Below, one piece after another: positions 34,608-46,038 of a stretch of 64,000 nucleotides of DNA. The position numbers and the translations under genes were made by a program. Below the pieces are notes generated by a model, which saw only the letters and a program-made list of their open reading frames with translations, was not told the origin of the DNA and made no database searches. The DNA comes from Gnetum montanum. Its lineage: Eukaryota > Streptophyta > Gnetopsida > Gnetales > Gnetaceae. The DNA lies in the NCBI GenBank assembly GCA_015680685.1, contig MNCI01029647.1, positions 30,385 through 94,384 on the forward strand, in the 5' to 3' direction. Positions within the stretch are counted from its first letter, which is position 1, and each line of letters opens with the position of its first letter.

Positions 34608-35534
34608 NCCTGGGAAGGTGGCCTACCTTGATCCAGTCAGTTACTGTATGCGTTAACATAAGCTCTATTGGACTGAAGGGTGCTCCGAAGTGTTAGATGG
34701 TGGAGGAGTGTACCTAGACTCAATTGCTTGTTTTTGTGAGACCTTGTCTGGGCTTTTGGTTCTAAAGAAAGGTCTTCTCTTTTTACAGTTGTTAGAACTA
34801 GTAGCAGGTTGAATATTTACAGCTCTTGCGGCGTTACGTTGTTGTGGTTGAGTAGGGAGTTCCCCTTGCATTGTTGGAGCAGGAGGTGTTGTGAGAACTA
34901 CTAGTGGAAGAGGTGCAGATGGAGTTGAAGGATGAGATGATTGTGGGATGTCTCCTAAAGGAGAAGGAGTCCTCCTAAAGTACTCCTAAACTTGGTAGTG
35001 ACGTTGGGGAGTTGTGTGACTCATAGAGTCACTTGGAGAAACTGGCTGCTGCACATAATAACCATATGGATCGGGCTACGGTAAGGGTACTATTGTGTCG
35101 GCGGTGGCATCCCCCATGACTATGGNCACAACTCCCCAACGTCACTACCAAGTTTAGGAGTACTTTAGGAGGACTCCTTCTCCTTTAGGAGACATCCCAC
35201 AATCATCTCATCCTTCAACTCCATCTGCACCTCTTCCACTAGTAGTTCTCACAACACCTCCTGCTCCAACAATGCAAGGGGAACTCCCTACTCAACCACA
35301 ACAACGTAACGCCGCAAGAGCTGTAAATATTCAACCTGCTACTAGTTCTAACAACTGTAAAAAGAGAAGACCTTTCTTTAGAACCAAAAGCCCAGACAAG
35401 GTCTCACAAAAACAAGCAATTGAGTCTAGGTACACTCCTCCACCATCTAACACTTCGGAGCACCCTTCAGTCCAATAGAGCTTATGTTAACGCATACAGT
35501 AACTGACTGGATCAAGGTAGGCCACCTTCCCAGG
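34608..35534. other. Inverted overlap between two N positions (assembly error)
   Basis: Bases 34609-35016 are the reverse complement of 35127-35534 (408 bases; the same 68-residue translation occurs on opposite strands at 34665-34871 and 35272-35478). The remaining 35017-35125 also reads sensibly only when inverted. Both ends of the inverted block are single N bases (34608, 35126). The simplest reading is a contig placed backwards and left overlapping its neighbour. Confidence 0.85.
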
Positions 35535-36119
35535 AAACTAACTGACCCTGGGAGCCCCTTAATCTATCTACAAATTGTTGGGAATGCACCACATAAGGCT
35601 CTTCTTGACTCAGGTTTTGGATTCAACCTAATTTCATGAGAGATGTATCAAGCCTGGAACCTACTCCAACTTAAGAAGATCAACATCCAACTTGAGCTGG
35701 CCGACCAGTCCATCACCATTCCCTTGGGATTGGTGGAGGACATTATTACCACTATGTGTGGTTGGTCCTACCCAGCTAACTTCCTAGAGATAGAAGTTAA
35801 CAGCAATGAAGAGGACTTCCCAATTATAATGGGAAGGGCATGGCTGAGTACAGTAGATGCATGCCTTAGGATCTGCAATCTTTCATTGGAAATTTCTAAG
35901 ATAAACATTTATGGAAAGATCAAGAAGAGGAAAGTTCCATGCATCACATATAGTGATTCATCTGGTGATGACATGGAGGAAATGCCTCCATGTAACAGGT
36001 GTTCCCTTGAAACTTTGAAACAAAGATGCATGTATGTAGCAGCCACACAACCAGTAGTAGACACCCCGTGGTTGATAGCTACTCAAAAGAGCAAAAAAAA
36101 TATGCATGGAAAGAACTGA
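35535..36119 (+). pseudogene. Aspartic protease of element E
   Basis: LLDSGFGFNLIS with the catalytic D-S-G lies at 35604-35640, followed by one TGA (probably from CGA) and an open stretch from 35643. ITIPLGLVEDI and FPIIMGRAWLSTVDA follow; the latter is the ILGRPWL equivalent. The C-terminal tail DSSGDDMEEMPP leads to the RT linker. The active residue is intact, but one stop separates it from the rest. It aligns well with the start of element A. Confidence 0.8.
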
Positions 36120-36169
36120 GGAGACAAGCCATGCTAACGATGAAGGCATAGATACGTTGGAATATGAAC

Positions 36170-37608
36170 ATCGCCAACTTCCACCCCTTAATCTAAGATC
36201 ATCAATTGGGAGAAGTTGGATAGTTCTTAGAAATTCAAATAGGCACTCATTATTTTAGATCTCTCCCTTCCCACTCAGTCATGGGGGAGATGGCCACCTA
36301 TGCTAACCATATGGGGCCCTCAGTTCTTTTAAGTTTTTGTTTTACATGTTTTTGTTTTACACATTTTTTTCTTACACATTTTTGTTTTACAACTTTCTTC
36401 AACTTTTCTTATTTTTGTTTTACAATTTCTTTAACTTTTCTTGTTTTTTTTTACAACATCATTATACTTTTCCATTTTTTGTGTGCATGTGTGTGTGTGT
36501 GTGTGATCCACCCTATAAGTTCGTCACCCAATAAGTGTTCAAAATGATGGTATGAACTATTGTTCATTGATTGCTAATGTTTGGTTTTTACCATTAAGTC
36601 ATGATGTTGATACTAAGGTATGTTCTTTTGATATGGTAGGCAATGAGTTCACTTCATCCATCCATCTACAAGTTCTATGGTCTCTCTTGGCTTGGAAATG
36701 TACAGTCTCCTTTCTAATAAGAACTTTAACGAATCGGTGAATGGGCACTTCTCAAATTGAGGAAGGACTCAAGGGTTGAAAAGGGTGTGACTTCAAGGGA
36801 ACTTGATGCTTTTGTATTGTCCATTCTCTTGGGTGCTAGGATGTTTTCTTCTTGAGTTTTCTTCCCGTTCTAATGTTACCCAATTATCGGAAGTTGAGAC
36901 AATAAAAATAACAAAGTCTTTGCATGGTGTGGTTTTCACGCATAAAAACATAAAACAAAAAACAAAAATAAAAGAAAAAAACAAAAAAACAAAAAAATGA
37001 AAGAAAAAGAAGAAAAAATGAGAATTTAAAGCACACCCCTTAGACAAAATAATCCTTGGGCTACAAGCATTGGTTATGGAACCAAAACTGTTCCCTCTAA
37101 CTAAGGCCCTTCTGGCTTTCCATTCTCTCCTCATTTGTTTGGTCAGAATGGTGGTGGCTCTTGGAGAGGCATTCTTGTTATTCAAGGGGATGGATTGGCC
37201 AAATGCATTGATGCGAAGTCACTGGATGTGGTTGGTTTGAGGCCAGAGTTGGAATGAGGTTTGCCAAGTCACATTAATCATGAAACACACAAGGGGTTGT
37301 ACACCACCTTGTTCTTGGGACTCCATTCCATTCTCTTCTCTCCATCCTTCTCTCCATTCTTCACCTCATTGTCGGTTGTATCATTAGTGTATATTTTGGT
37401 TGATGCATTGTTTTCTTTTTGGTAAAATCTTATGGTTAAGTCTTTAACTCTTGTTCCAAAGGACATTCCCAGAGNGTCATGGGGATACAGGGCCCGATTT
37501 TTCCAATTTTTTCCTAACCCCTACACCTTCAGTAGTCATCATTAATACATCCCCAGATCTGCAATTAGCCATACCACAACCTAGCCAATGGACCTACACC
37601 GAAGCAAG
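36170..37608 (+). other. Deletion junction and post-integrase spacer of element E
   Basis: The linker LEYEHRQL near 36160 matches LEYEFL of element A and is followed, instead of by RT, by the CATGGGGGAGATGG tract and TTTTGTTTTACA repeats known from A after integrase. A (GT)n run lies at 36481-36505. An N at 37475 falls where A has its palindromic internal promoter. No gene is seen. Confidence 0.65.
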
Positions 37609-37782
37609 GTATTAATTACATGATGATTTATTTACCCTTGCTAATATATAATTGTGTTGTGTGTGCAGATGGCGATCATACAACAATGGATTGGATCTGG
37701 AGCAAACATTTGGAATGGACTAGTGCTGGAAGCAGCTATGCAAGGAGCAAGATCGATGGCGTGCTTACAGATGGACAACTAA
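37609..37782 (+). pseudogene. Remnant start of the third ORF in element E, with candidate leader intron
   Basis: A donor CAAG|GTATTA (37608/37609) and an acceptor TGTGTGCAG (ending 37668) frame a 60-base intron ending directly at ATG 37669. The reading frame MAIIQQWIGSGANIW... runs 37 codons to TAA 37780-37782 and shows no further similarity to the 951-codon ORF of A, so the body is deleted. It helps define where that ORF starts. Confidence 0.45.
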
Positions 37783-38028
37783 ACGCGTAATTTTGGGGTT
37801 GGAAGTAGCAACACTTCTTTCTCTCTTCTCTCTCAGCTGCCAAATGAGGCCTAATGTCAATGTAATAAGGTGTTCACCCTTGTCGTCATGAACACCAGTT
37901 TTGTCAAGTCTTGTAATGATGATCCATTCACATGTCATCCCATTAGTTCCATTCACCTCAATAATCCCATACCTTCCCAATATTTTGTAAGAAACTCAAG
38001 GACAAGTTTTCATTTAGTCATGGGAGTA

Positions 38029-38861
38029 TGATGAGACGCGATATCGTGGCCATCGCGATATCGCAGTGCGCCATCATATCTATAAATAAGAGGCGGCTCT
38101 CCCTTGCTTCATCATCTTAGGCTAGAAGTAAGGAAACTCTGGCAGATTGATCACTCTAGAGATAAAATATTTTCCATGTGCCCGTAGTAGGAGTCCTAAA
38201 GTGAATGGATCTTTATTCGAGCAACATTGTACCTGAACACAAGTTGTGTACGAAAATAAAGATGAACTTCCTAGATAAACCTTGCAATGCGTGGAATAGG
38301 ATTTTATTTAATGTTGTTTATTGCTTTCTCTTAGTAATGCAGAATGAGTATGACTTGATTACGAGCATCTAAGGATGTGTACGGATAATCAAGGAACGGA
38401 TGCTCATCGCAATGCTGAATGAGTACGACTTGATTACGAGCATTTCAATGTGACTACTTGGTAACCTAGTGGCGTATCTAGGATCTATGCTTGGTAATCC
38501 CAGCAACAATTAGCGTTTGGTACCCACGGTTGCATCGGTTCAGGGTGTGTAAGGTAAGTGGAAATGAATGCTGACGCTAGGTAATTTAGACTTAGTTCAT
38601 TAGTTAGAATTAGTAATTAGTTTCTCAACCCTTCACCTCAATAGCATAGGAGATAAAACATAAAAATACATAAAAATCATATACCTCGGACTTACTTAAC
38701 CATACACTGTGACAACTACAAGTAAGTCTAGGAAGACAATGAATGATTAACCCTAAGTGTTCCATGGGGCGTGTAGGCACTTAGTCTGTGGAGTTCGACT
38801 GGATCGCGTGTGCTACGCTCGTTTCGTATGGTTGAGTGTAGGGGTACCTCGCCACTCATCA
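38029..38861 (+). repeat. 3' LTR of element E
   Basis: An 833-base LTR, TGATGAG...CTCATCA, followed by the target duplication CCTTG. TATA CTATAAATAAG is at 38080-38090. It is nearly collinear with the 5' LTR except for two deletions. The purine tract CATGGGAGTA (38019-38028) directly precedes it. Confidence 0.93.
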
Positions 38862-39998
38862 CCTTGACTAAATTAATATGATGAATTTGTTAAATGTTTC
38901 ATATAACTATGAAGGATAAATATTGTGCTAATAACTTAACATGAATTTTCATTTTAATTTATCTAAATTTTCATCTAATTTCATCATACATGTTATTTAA
39001 TTTCAACTCATATATCTCAATTCATTTTACTTAGATTCATACCCTAATTGCTAGATTTGTTTCATTTTCTACTCTTATTTTAAATAAAATTTTTAAATTT
39101 TTTTAAATCTCTATTTCTATGCATGATTAATCTAGATTTAATTACATTATTGATGAAACCATGAGATGTTAGTTTAGTGATAAGATTTTTGACATGGATA
39201 TCCAATGTCCCCCCTTAATGGTAAGAGTCTTAACCTAGAAAATCGAAGTTACATGTTCAACAAATACATGGGGTTTTAGTATATGTAAATCAAACAGAAT
39301 TAATTCCAATTTTAAAATATTTATTCAATGTATTTATTTATTTATTTTTCTACTCTAGTTTACTAGTATATTCATTTTGTTGTCTTTGCACTTTGACACT
39401 CACCAAATGTTACAATATTACAATTGGTAAAGCTTAACAAAAATTATGATAATGCATAAATAAAAGAAGAAAATGTTATTATTATTGCAAGAGTTAAATG
39501 TAAACATAAGGTAAATAGATTATCAACCATTAAAACATGTAAATAAGAATAGAAAAAATGAAAATATTTTAAAATTGATAAATTTTGATAGATAAGAAAT
39601 TTAAATATACAAAACCTATATTTTTTGGGATAATGTTTTTGTCTTTTATAAGTTAGAAGCTTTTTAAAATTTATTAAAATGTCATTACCTAGAGGCTTAG
39701 TGTTCATACCACTATGTAAGTCCTCAAAGGATCATTACCTAAAGCTTAAGCTCTTTCCTGTGGCTACTCCACACTTAAGTTTAGGCCTTACACCTTAAGA
39801 AAGGATAGCTTTACAATCATTCTCAATGATGATCCTATTATTTTAAACTTATTAAAACATAGAAATACATCATTCAAAAATACATAGCAAGCATTTTTAT
39901 CATTAGATCATTTAAAAGAACAAAAAGTTTTCTATTTAAGAAATAATTTTTATTAAAAATATATATTTTTATATTGAATGTTAAAACCTCTAAATGTT
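38862..39998. other. AT-rich DNA between elements E and G
   Basis: No gene is seen. At 39157-39290 GAGATGTTAGTTTAGTG...AAGTTACATGTTC resembles the SINE head at 31392, strongly diverged. Confidence 0.35.
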
Positions 39999-40843
39999 TG
40001 ATGAGCAGTAGAGTAATCCTACACTCAAACATACAAATCACAAGTGTTCATGCATAATCCAACCAAATTCTATGAACTTATAACTAGGTGGATGCCTTAA
40101 ATAACTAAGCAATGGAATCCTAATCATTATCTTCCCAATCACACTTGTGTTAGTTCACTTAGTATGATTAAGTGTGATTGAGTTACATGATGATTGTTTA
40201 TTACTATTATAATATTTAATATATTAAAATATTAGACTAGTTAATATAAGTACGAAGAAATTATTTAAACTAATGTAAGCATAAAGCATTTACTTCATAA
40301 ACATCCTGAACATGTACTAACATTGTTGAGTTACCAAGTGTTCACTACTAAGCATGCCAAGTATTCATCAATGGGATTATTAAATGCTAGTACATTGTGC
40401 TTGAAATGGTCATTCTTAGGCATGTATACTTAACTATGAAGTAATAAAATACTTAACTAATAACATGGAAAAGTAAATGAACATTAAGAACAAAGTGCAA
40501 GAATGTAAATCATAATGCTAGTTCAAGTACTACAATGGAGGAAACAAATCTCAATTTTATAACCATCATGCACATGTATCCAAGTACATAATGCACTTGA
40601 ATAAAACTCCCTACAACATGCTTAGTTCATACTAAGGGCACTCAAAGAAGAAAAATTCTAACTTCTATGGTGTAAAACTGTAAGAGTCTAGCTAAAAAAT
40701 GATTAGATGATGTCATAAATGTGGTGGGTTCCTGGATTTATATTGGCAAAGATAGAAACTATTTCAATGTTTATGCATTGCCTCCTCAAAGGATACATTG
40801 GCACATACATGTCAATATGACTAACTAATATTATTGTTCATTA
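39999..40843 (-). repeat. 3' LTR of relic G (Athila type, minus strand)
   Basis: The left end TGATGAGCAGTAGAG...CCTACACTCAAACATAC is the reverse complement of the LTR end ...GTATGGTTGAGTGTAGG...CTCATCA in E. The right end, near 40843, is followed by TACTTCCATAACTAACTA, matching the inverted 3' UTR and purine tract of A. So this is the 3' LTR of a minus-strand element whose interior lies to the right. Confidence 0.7.
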
Positions 40844-42951
40844 TACTTCCATAACTAACTAAAAATTCATCCTTGAGTAAAAAAAAATAGGATTGAGTTA
40901 ATCACAAAATTGGGAAAGTATGAAATTAACTAACTATCTATCTATCTATCATATGAGTACTATAGTACAACAAAATTGTTTAAGTTCTTACAAATGAACT
41001 TAACAAAATTTTGACTAGTTCTTATGTACAAAATTGGCTAAGGAAAATGCTCCATATGGTTCCAAGAGGTGCTAGCTCCTATGGCTTTAATGATTGCTCC
41101 TCCTACATTGGTTCAACTGGCAATTTCAACTATCCCACTACTATTACTACTTCTTCTAGAAGTTGGAAGGTATCTAGAAATGCCTTTAACTTCTTCTTCT
41201 TACTTCTAGGATCATTAATAGTCCAAGAATCATTTCCTAGATTTGATGGTATTGGCACATCCCATGATCAAGGTAAATCAAAAAATAACTTCTTAACATT
41301 GATGAACCAGGTTACGAATTACTTGTGTTTAATGTCAAACATTCACATAGTGTTTTGTAGCTCCTTGTAGTCTGGAATCCTCTAAGATAGGCTCTCTATA
41401 GTGGATCTTCACATCGTATTTTAAGAGCCTCAAGCTCTGCATTAGCCACTTCTATCTTTTGCTTGGTCTCTTTATGAAACTTGAACTTAGCCTTGTATAA
41501 GAGTTATGAGTTAGCTACCTACTTTTCTAACTCTGTTTTCATTCATCCAGCAATCATCATTGTCAAGTTCATGTATCAAAGATTTATCAACTCCATGTAT
41601 ACTATCATTTCATCTATCTACAGATCCTTTCATGCATATCTTTACTTAAGTATACACATTTAACCCATCAAAGATGGGTTACCATACATCTCCTCATTAC
41701 TTACTATAGTACTTAAGTAATGTTAGTGCTATTTAGCATTCCATCTAATAATGTTACATCCTAAATGACCTTTTCTTTTTCTTTTTCAACATTTCTTTAT
41801 TTTATTGAAGCTCTTGAAAAGCTTCATTCCTTATCATTTTAGGTTGAGAAATAATTAGATCTTCCAAGACAACTATAAGTTCAAAAACCTTAGCTTCCAA
41901 TCATTGATTAATGGTGGTAGCCTCTTGAAATTGTGCTTCATTAACTAGAAGCTTATCCCTTATTTCTAGTAATTCAAACTAGATAGCTGAAACATTTTAT
42001 GGGATATCAAAAATCTCTAAAATTAGTTGCTTGGTACCCACTAGTCTTTCTAGCACTTCCCATGCTAAGCAATGGGCATCCCCTTAGATTTAGTTTTTGT
42101 AATGTCTACCACAGCAAAGATCTTAGGCATAGGTATGACAAGAATCTTCAATACTTCACCAATTCCATCTACCACCACCTTTGTTGCTATCTCCTATCCC
42201 TTATGTAGCCATGATAATCACTTTAGCATCTTCATCTTCTTTCAATATCATAGAAAAATTTGCCACATTGCCTAAAATTTTAGGAACTTCTTTAGATAGT
42301 AGGGATACCATAACTTCTCCTATGGTAGGATTGGCATGAATAGTGGCTTGACATCTTTGTGTGAAAAATAGATTCTTATTATCATCTTACTACTATCCAA
42401 TGGTTTTGGAAACCTCATTAAGATGACTCATGGTCAAATGATAGGTAGATGATATCAAGAAGATTAGCAAAGGCAAATTGACAAGGAATTTTCCACCAAA
42501 AGCCACACATGCCCTAGCAAAAGATAATGTGACTTTGCTATGTCATACCATTGGACTAAGATGATATGATTCTATTTTGAAGTAGATTATCTTTGTATTG
42601 ATTAGGGAATCATGATCCTTACGATCAATGTCATAACACCTCTAGGTCCATTCCTTCTTAACTTCTACATTAGATTGGATTCATAGCTCTACAAGCTTTA
42701 TCCCCTCATTGGGTAATCCTAAGGCCTCTATTATGGCTTCTATTGAGTAAAAGATGGTAATATCTTTGATTTCTATTGTAGCATCTTCTTGGCGATTATT
42801 CTAAAAGAGTTAGATTTTTCTAAGATACCATTTTCCACTAGTGAAAATGATAGGTCAACATGGGAATGCCTACATCTATGCATGGACCTCCTTAGGCTTG
42901 AACTCTGAGAATGATTTAAAGCTTAGTTCCTAAAGAACCATGCTCTAGATT
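40844..42951 (-). pseudogene. Relic G: third-ORF body of an Athila-type element, split by element F
   Basis: The minus-strand translation from 42951 reads SMVL*ELSFKSFSEF, SGKWYL, IEIKDITIFYSIEAII, EALGLPNEG, then IYFKIESYHLSPMV and GGKFLVNLPL. Each segment pairs in order with the third ORF of A (RMVLQELKFGPF, SGEWYL, RIKDIYVSYSSEAIA, ALGLPETR, YSKIVSYHFNPTV, SGKFPMSLP). The N-terminal part continues beyond element F at 61366-61620. It is heavily decayed, with only the conserved core legible. Confidence 0.72.
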
Positions 42952-43089
42952 TCCTTTGAAACACCACAAAAATTTCGAGTTTGGTGCCTGTCCAACAAGA
43001 AGCAGATCCCCGTGACCCACAGAAGACTTTGGTTACATTTGAAGTCACACATGGCAATTTCAAGGATCGAAACATTTGGTTTTTACTAA

Positions 43090-43600
43090 GTGTTGTGTCA
43101 GCGTATACGCCCGGCGTGTACGCCCAGCATTTTCAACGTATACGCCCCAGCGTATACGCCCGATGCCCAGCATACATGCCTCATGTACACTCAGCAGGTG
43201 CAACGGGAGCAAGAATCGAAGCAAGTCAACGTCCAGCATCCATCAACGTATACGCCTCAGCGTATACGCCAGCATCCGTCAGAGTATACGCCTCAGCGTA
43301 TACGCCAGCATCCATCAGCGTATACGCCCCAGCATATACGCCAACATCCGTCAGCGTATACACCAGCATCCGTTTGCATTTACGCTCCAGCGTATACGCC
43401 AGCATCCGTCAGTGTATACGCCCCAGCGTATACGCCAGCATCCGTCAGCGTATACGCCCCGGCGTATACACCAGCATCTGTCAGCGTGTACGCCCCGGCG
43501 CATATGCCCAGCGTCCACCCAAGTTCACACACCCGGCAAGTTCAGCGTATACGCCCAGCGTATACGTCGGCCTGATGTAACGTATACGCCCAGCGTATAC
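43090..43600. repeat. Palindrome array in U3 of the 5' LTR (element F)
   Basis: The 10-base palindrome GCGTATACGC and its slight variants occur many times, with CAGCATCCGTCA spacers, in units of about 36 bases. The array is CpG-rich and lies just upstream of the TATA box. ORFs read through it give monotonous (YAPAYTPASVSV)n translations in several frames and are not genes. Confidence 0.85.
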
Positions 43601-43671
43601 CATATTTCTAAATTGTACACACCCGGTCGACACGCCACATGTCTCCCAACCCGATTTTCCTGGTAAACCCT

Positions 43672-43685
43672 CCCCCTATAAAAAG
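43672..43685 (+). promoter_or_regulatory. LTR TATA box (element F)
   Basis: CCCTATAAAAAGCCC stands at the end of the palindrome zone and about 820 bases before the LTR end. The 3' LTR copy is at 60531-60540, preceded there by a run of 15 C. Confidence 0.75.
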
Positions 43686-44510
43686 CCCAGTTTTCCACAT
43701 TTTCAAGGCCGGCAAAAATTTTAAAAGTAGACCCAAGAGCTATTACGCTGCAAACCATAGCCTAAAACCCTCTACGCTGGATGTCCTGTACGCCGAGCAC
43801 AGTCTCTACGCTCCGCCTACCGTGTGAACCAGCCGCCTCCCTGCACCCACCGGGGCTTTACGTCCGCCTTGTGTTCAGCCACAACTGCGTTAGACCGATG
43901 CATTACATCTCCACTCCATAATACAGCTTGCAATTTACAGTTTACGCTGTTTCTGTTTACGCTCGTTTACATTTACACTGTTTACGCTGTCTACGCTCTG
44001 TTCACTATTTACGCTGTCTACGCTCTGTTCGCAGTTTACGCTGTCTATGCTCTGTTTACGCTATATGCTGTTTATGCCCTGTTTACACGCTGTTTACATT
44101 TTGTTTACGCCCTGTTTTCACTGTTCGCTCCGTTTACGCCCTGTTACGCTGTGCACTCGGGTTCACGCCCTGTTTACGCTGTGTTCAGGTCTATGCTAGG
44201 TTTACGCTGCGTATATCAGTTTATGCTATTTACGCTGTCACGCCATTTACATTTTGCTTACGCCCCGTTTTCACTGTTCGCTCCGTTTTACGCCTGCTAA
44301 ACTGTTTACGCATAACCTAGCGTCTAACACTTCGGTGACACCCGGGGAAATCCTTGTCTGATCCGCGTGCGGACCACCCAAGGTACCCTACCTTCGTGCA
44401 TTCCAGCTCACCCTCAGGCGAAGGTAGGGTCATCTGTGCCCGTCTTCCGATCCCACGGTCTCTGTTTCTCCTTCCAGCCGGGGATCGACGATTTCAGGCG
44501 GTACAGAAAT

Positions 44511-44527
44511 TGGCGCTAGAAGGAGGG
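44511..44527 (+). other. Primer binding site of element F
   Basis: TGGCGCTAGAAGGAGGG begins five bases after the LTR end (GTACA|GAAAT). It starts with the TGG expected for pairing with a tRNA CCA end. I do not assign the tRNA. Confidence 0.65.
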
Positions 44528-44539
44528 AATTCGCTTAGA

Positions 44540-44950
44540 CAACTTGACTGTACGCTCCTCAGCGTCTACGCTCATCAACATTTTCGCTGCCCTATTTAAA
44601 CCCCCGACTATCAGCATCTACGCTGCCCATAGACCAGCGTCTACGCTGCACACTCAGCGTTTATGCTGCTCACAGACCAGCGTCTACACTGCACACTCAA
44701 CGTCTACGCTGCCCGCAGATCAGCGTCTACGCTGCTCACAGACCAGCATCTACGCTGCACACTCAGCGTCTACGCTGCCCATAGACCAGCATCTACGCTG
44801 CACACCTAGCATCTATGCTGCCCGCAGACCAGCGTCTACACTGCACACCTACGCTGTAGATTCGTCTACGCCGTCCACACGCTACGTATACGCTGTATAC
44901 GGCTATTACACGCTGCCAGTTGAAGCGTATACGCTGTACGCTGCCCAGTA
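44540..44950 (+). repeat. Leader tandem repeats (element F)
   Basis: Units such as CAGCGTCTACGCTGCACACT and CAGCGTCTACGCTGCCC alternate, about 21 bases each (42-44 as a dimer), ending in CGTATACGCTGTATACGGC. The core AGCGT..ACGCT is the same motif as in the LTR palindromes. Translations through it are simple repeats. Confidence 0.8.
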
Positions 44951-44997
44951 CATCAATTTCGCACACTCAAACCATTTTACATACACAATCTACCATC

Positions 44998-46038
44998 ATG
45001 AATCCCGTAAACACCACTGCTTCCACTACCCAAAACATTAACGTCTCGGACACCATGGCTGCCCACAATGGGGCTCCATCGGTCTTTGAGGTTGCAAGGG
45101 AGAGATCCAGCCGCTAACGTTATAACCCAAGACTAGTACAACTTTATCTGCATTAAGATACAAGTTGGCCTGGCAGTGGATCAGGCTGAAATGGAAGTAA
45201 AGAAATAATTCGAACTCTTTTATAGGGGAGGACACGAGTTCATCCCTTCCCCATATGACGTAATTCCCGTTCCAGAACAATTCTCCGAGCTCTTTACGCA
45301 ACTACTTCTACATAGGAGCCAATCATTCGACCAACTTACAGTGGACCCCCAACTGGACGAAGAGGACGAATTCGTTGCCCAATCGGAGCACGAAGACTCC
45401 TACCACACCCTTAGTCTGCATAACCACCTTAACCCCACCTTTCACCTAGATGCGGGGGGAATCATGCCTCTTCAACCTCTTAGGACTACCTAGACCCAAG
45501 CACCGTTACAAGAAACATCAACGTTAGTCCATGTTCCTCTCCAGGGTAACTCCTTGCCCAACACATTCCCTTTTGCAATCATCCTCGCTACAGCTGTGGG
45601 TTCATCCTCACGAGCACCGCCCCCTCACAGTAATGTGGGAGTGACATTCCCACCCCAAGTGATAGGAATGCCACACGTTATACCCACATCCACATCTGCC
45701 CACTACGTCCCGCACGTCCAAACGCATGCACCTCCTTCGACCGTCGTAACCCAACAAGGAGCCCCTTCATACAACAAGGCCGAACAATGGCCGATGCTGG
45801 GTACGATGTCACAGCAAACTTCTTACCACCATGTACCTCCCCAAACGCTGCCACCAGCTCATGTACCCCAGGCACAGCCACAATCATAGCAACAACAGCC
45901 TCCTCTGCATAATGTGTTGCCCCTAATGCCACCCACTGCATACTTCCCACAAACGCAACCGCCAACAATGCAACTTTCAGCCTTTCAACCCATCGTTCAA
46001 CAGTCTAACCCATACAGTGTACCACAGCTCAATCAACC
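44998..46038 (+). pseudogene. gag N-terminal region of element F (proline-rich, frame-broken)
   Basis: ATG 44998 opens MNPVNTTASTTQNINVSDT and stops after 40 codons (45115). A different frame then continues with VDQAEMEVKK, HEFIPSPYDVIPVPEQF and, from 45554, a P/Q/H-rich stretch up to a stop after AQPQS (45889), with readable sequence on to about 46035. At least two single-base frame breaks are needed to join this to the capsid part. I infer the gag N-terminus; no domain is recognised. Confidence 0.5.

Larger units (their letters stand above)
32086..38861 (+). mobile_element. Element E: complete but pol-deleted Athila-type LTR retrotransposon
   Basis: LTRs at 32086-33097 and 38029-38861 both have TGATGAG...CTCATCA ends. 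The five bases before (CCTTG, 32081-32085) and after (CCTTG, 38862-38866) are identical, a typical target duplication. Inside are a primer site, gag, protease and a post-integrase spacer. RT, RNase H and integrase are missing: after the linker near 36170 the sequence goes directly to the spacer shared with A. It is therefore a non-autonomous deletion derivative. Three N positions and an inverted overlap show that the assembled interior is not fully reliable. Confidence 0.92.
42957..44505 (+). repeat. 5' LTR of element F
   Basis: This 1,549-base LTR has three zones: a palindrome array (43090-43600), a TATA region (CCCCCTATAAAAAGCCC near 43672), and a downstream zone of TTTACGCTGT/CTACGCTC repeats (43930-44310). 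It aligns with 59823-61360 over its whole length. Confidence 0.93.

Noticed and set aside
34665-34871. Minus-strand ORF identical to a plus-strand ORF at 35272-35478
   Set aside because: It is the inverted contig overlap and not a second gene.
43083-43600. Long overlapping ORFs of up to 199 codons in several frames at once in the LTRs of F
   Set aside because: They translate the palindrome array as monotonous YAPAYTPASV-type repeats in three frames. They are by-products of a short tandem repeat.
43090-43600. CRISPR-like alternation of repeat and spacer in the LTR array
   Set aside because: The spacers are also repeats (CAGCATCCGTCA), unit length varies, the setting is a plant retroelement LTR, and there are no cas genes.
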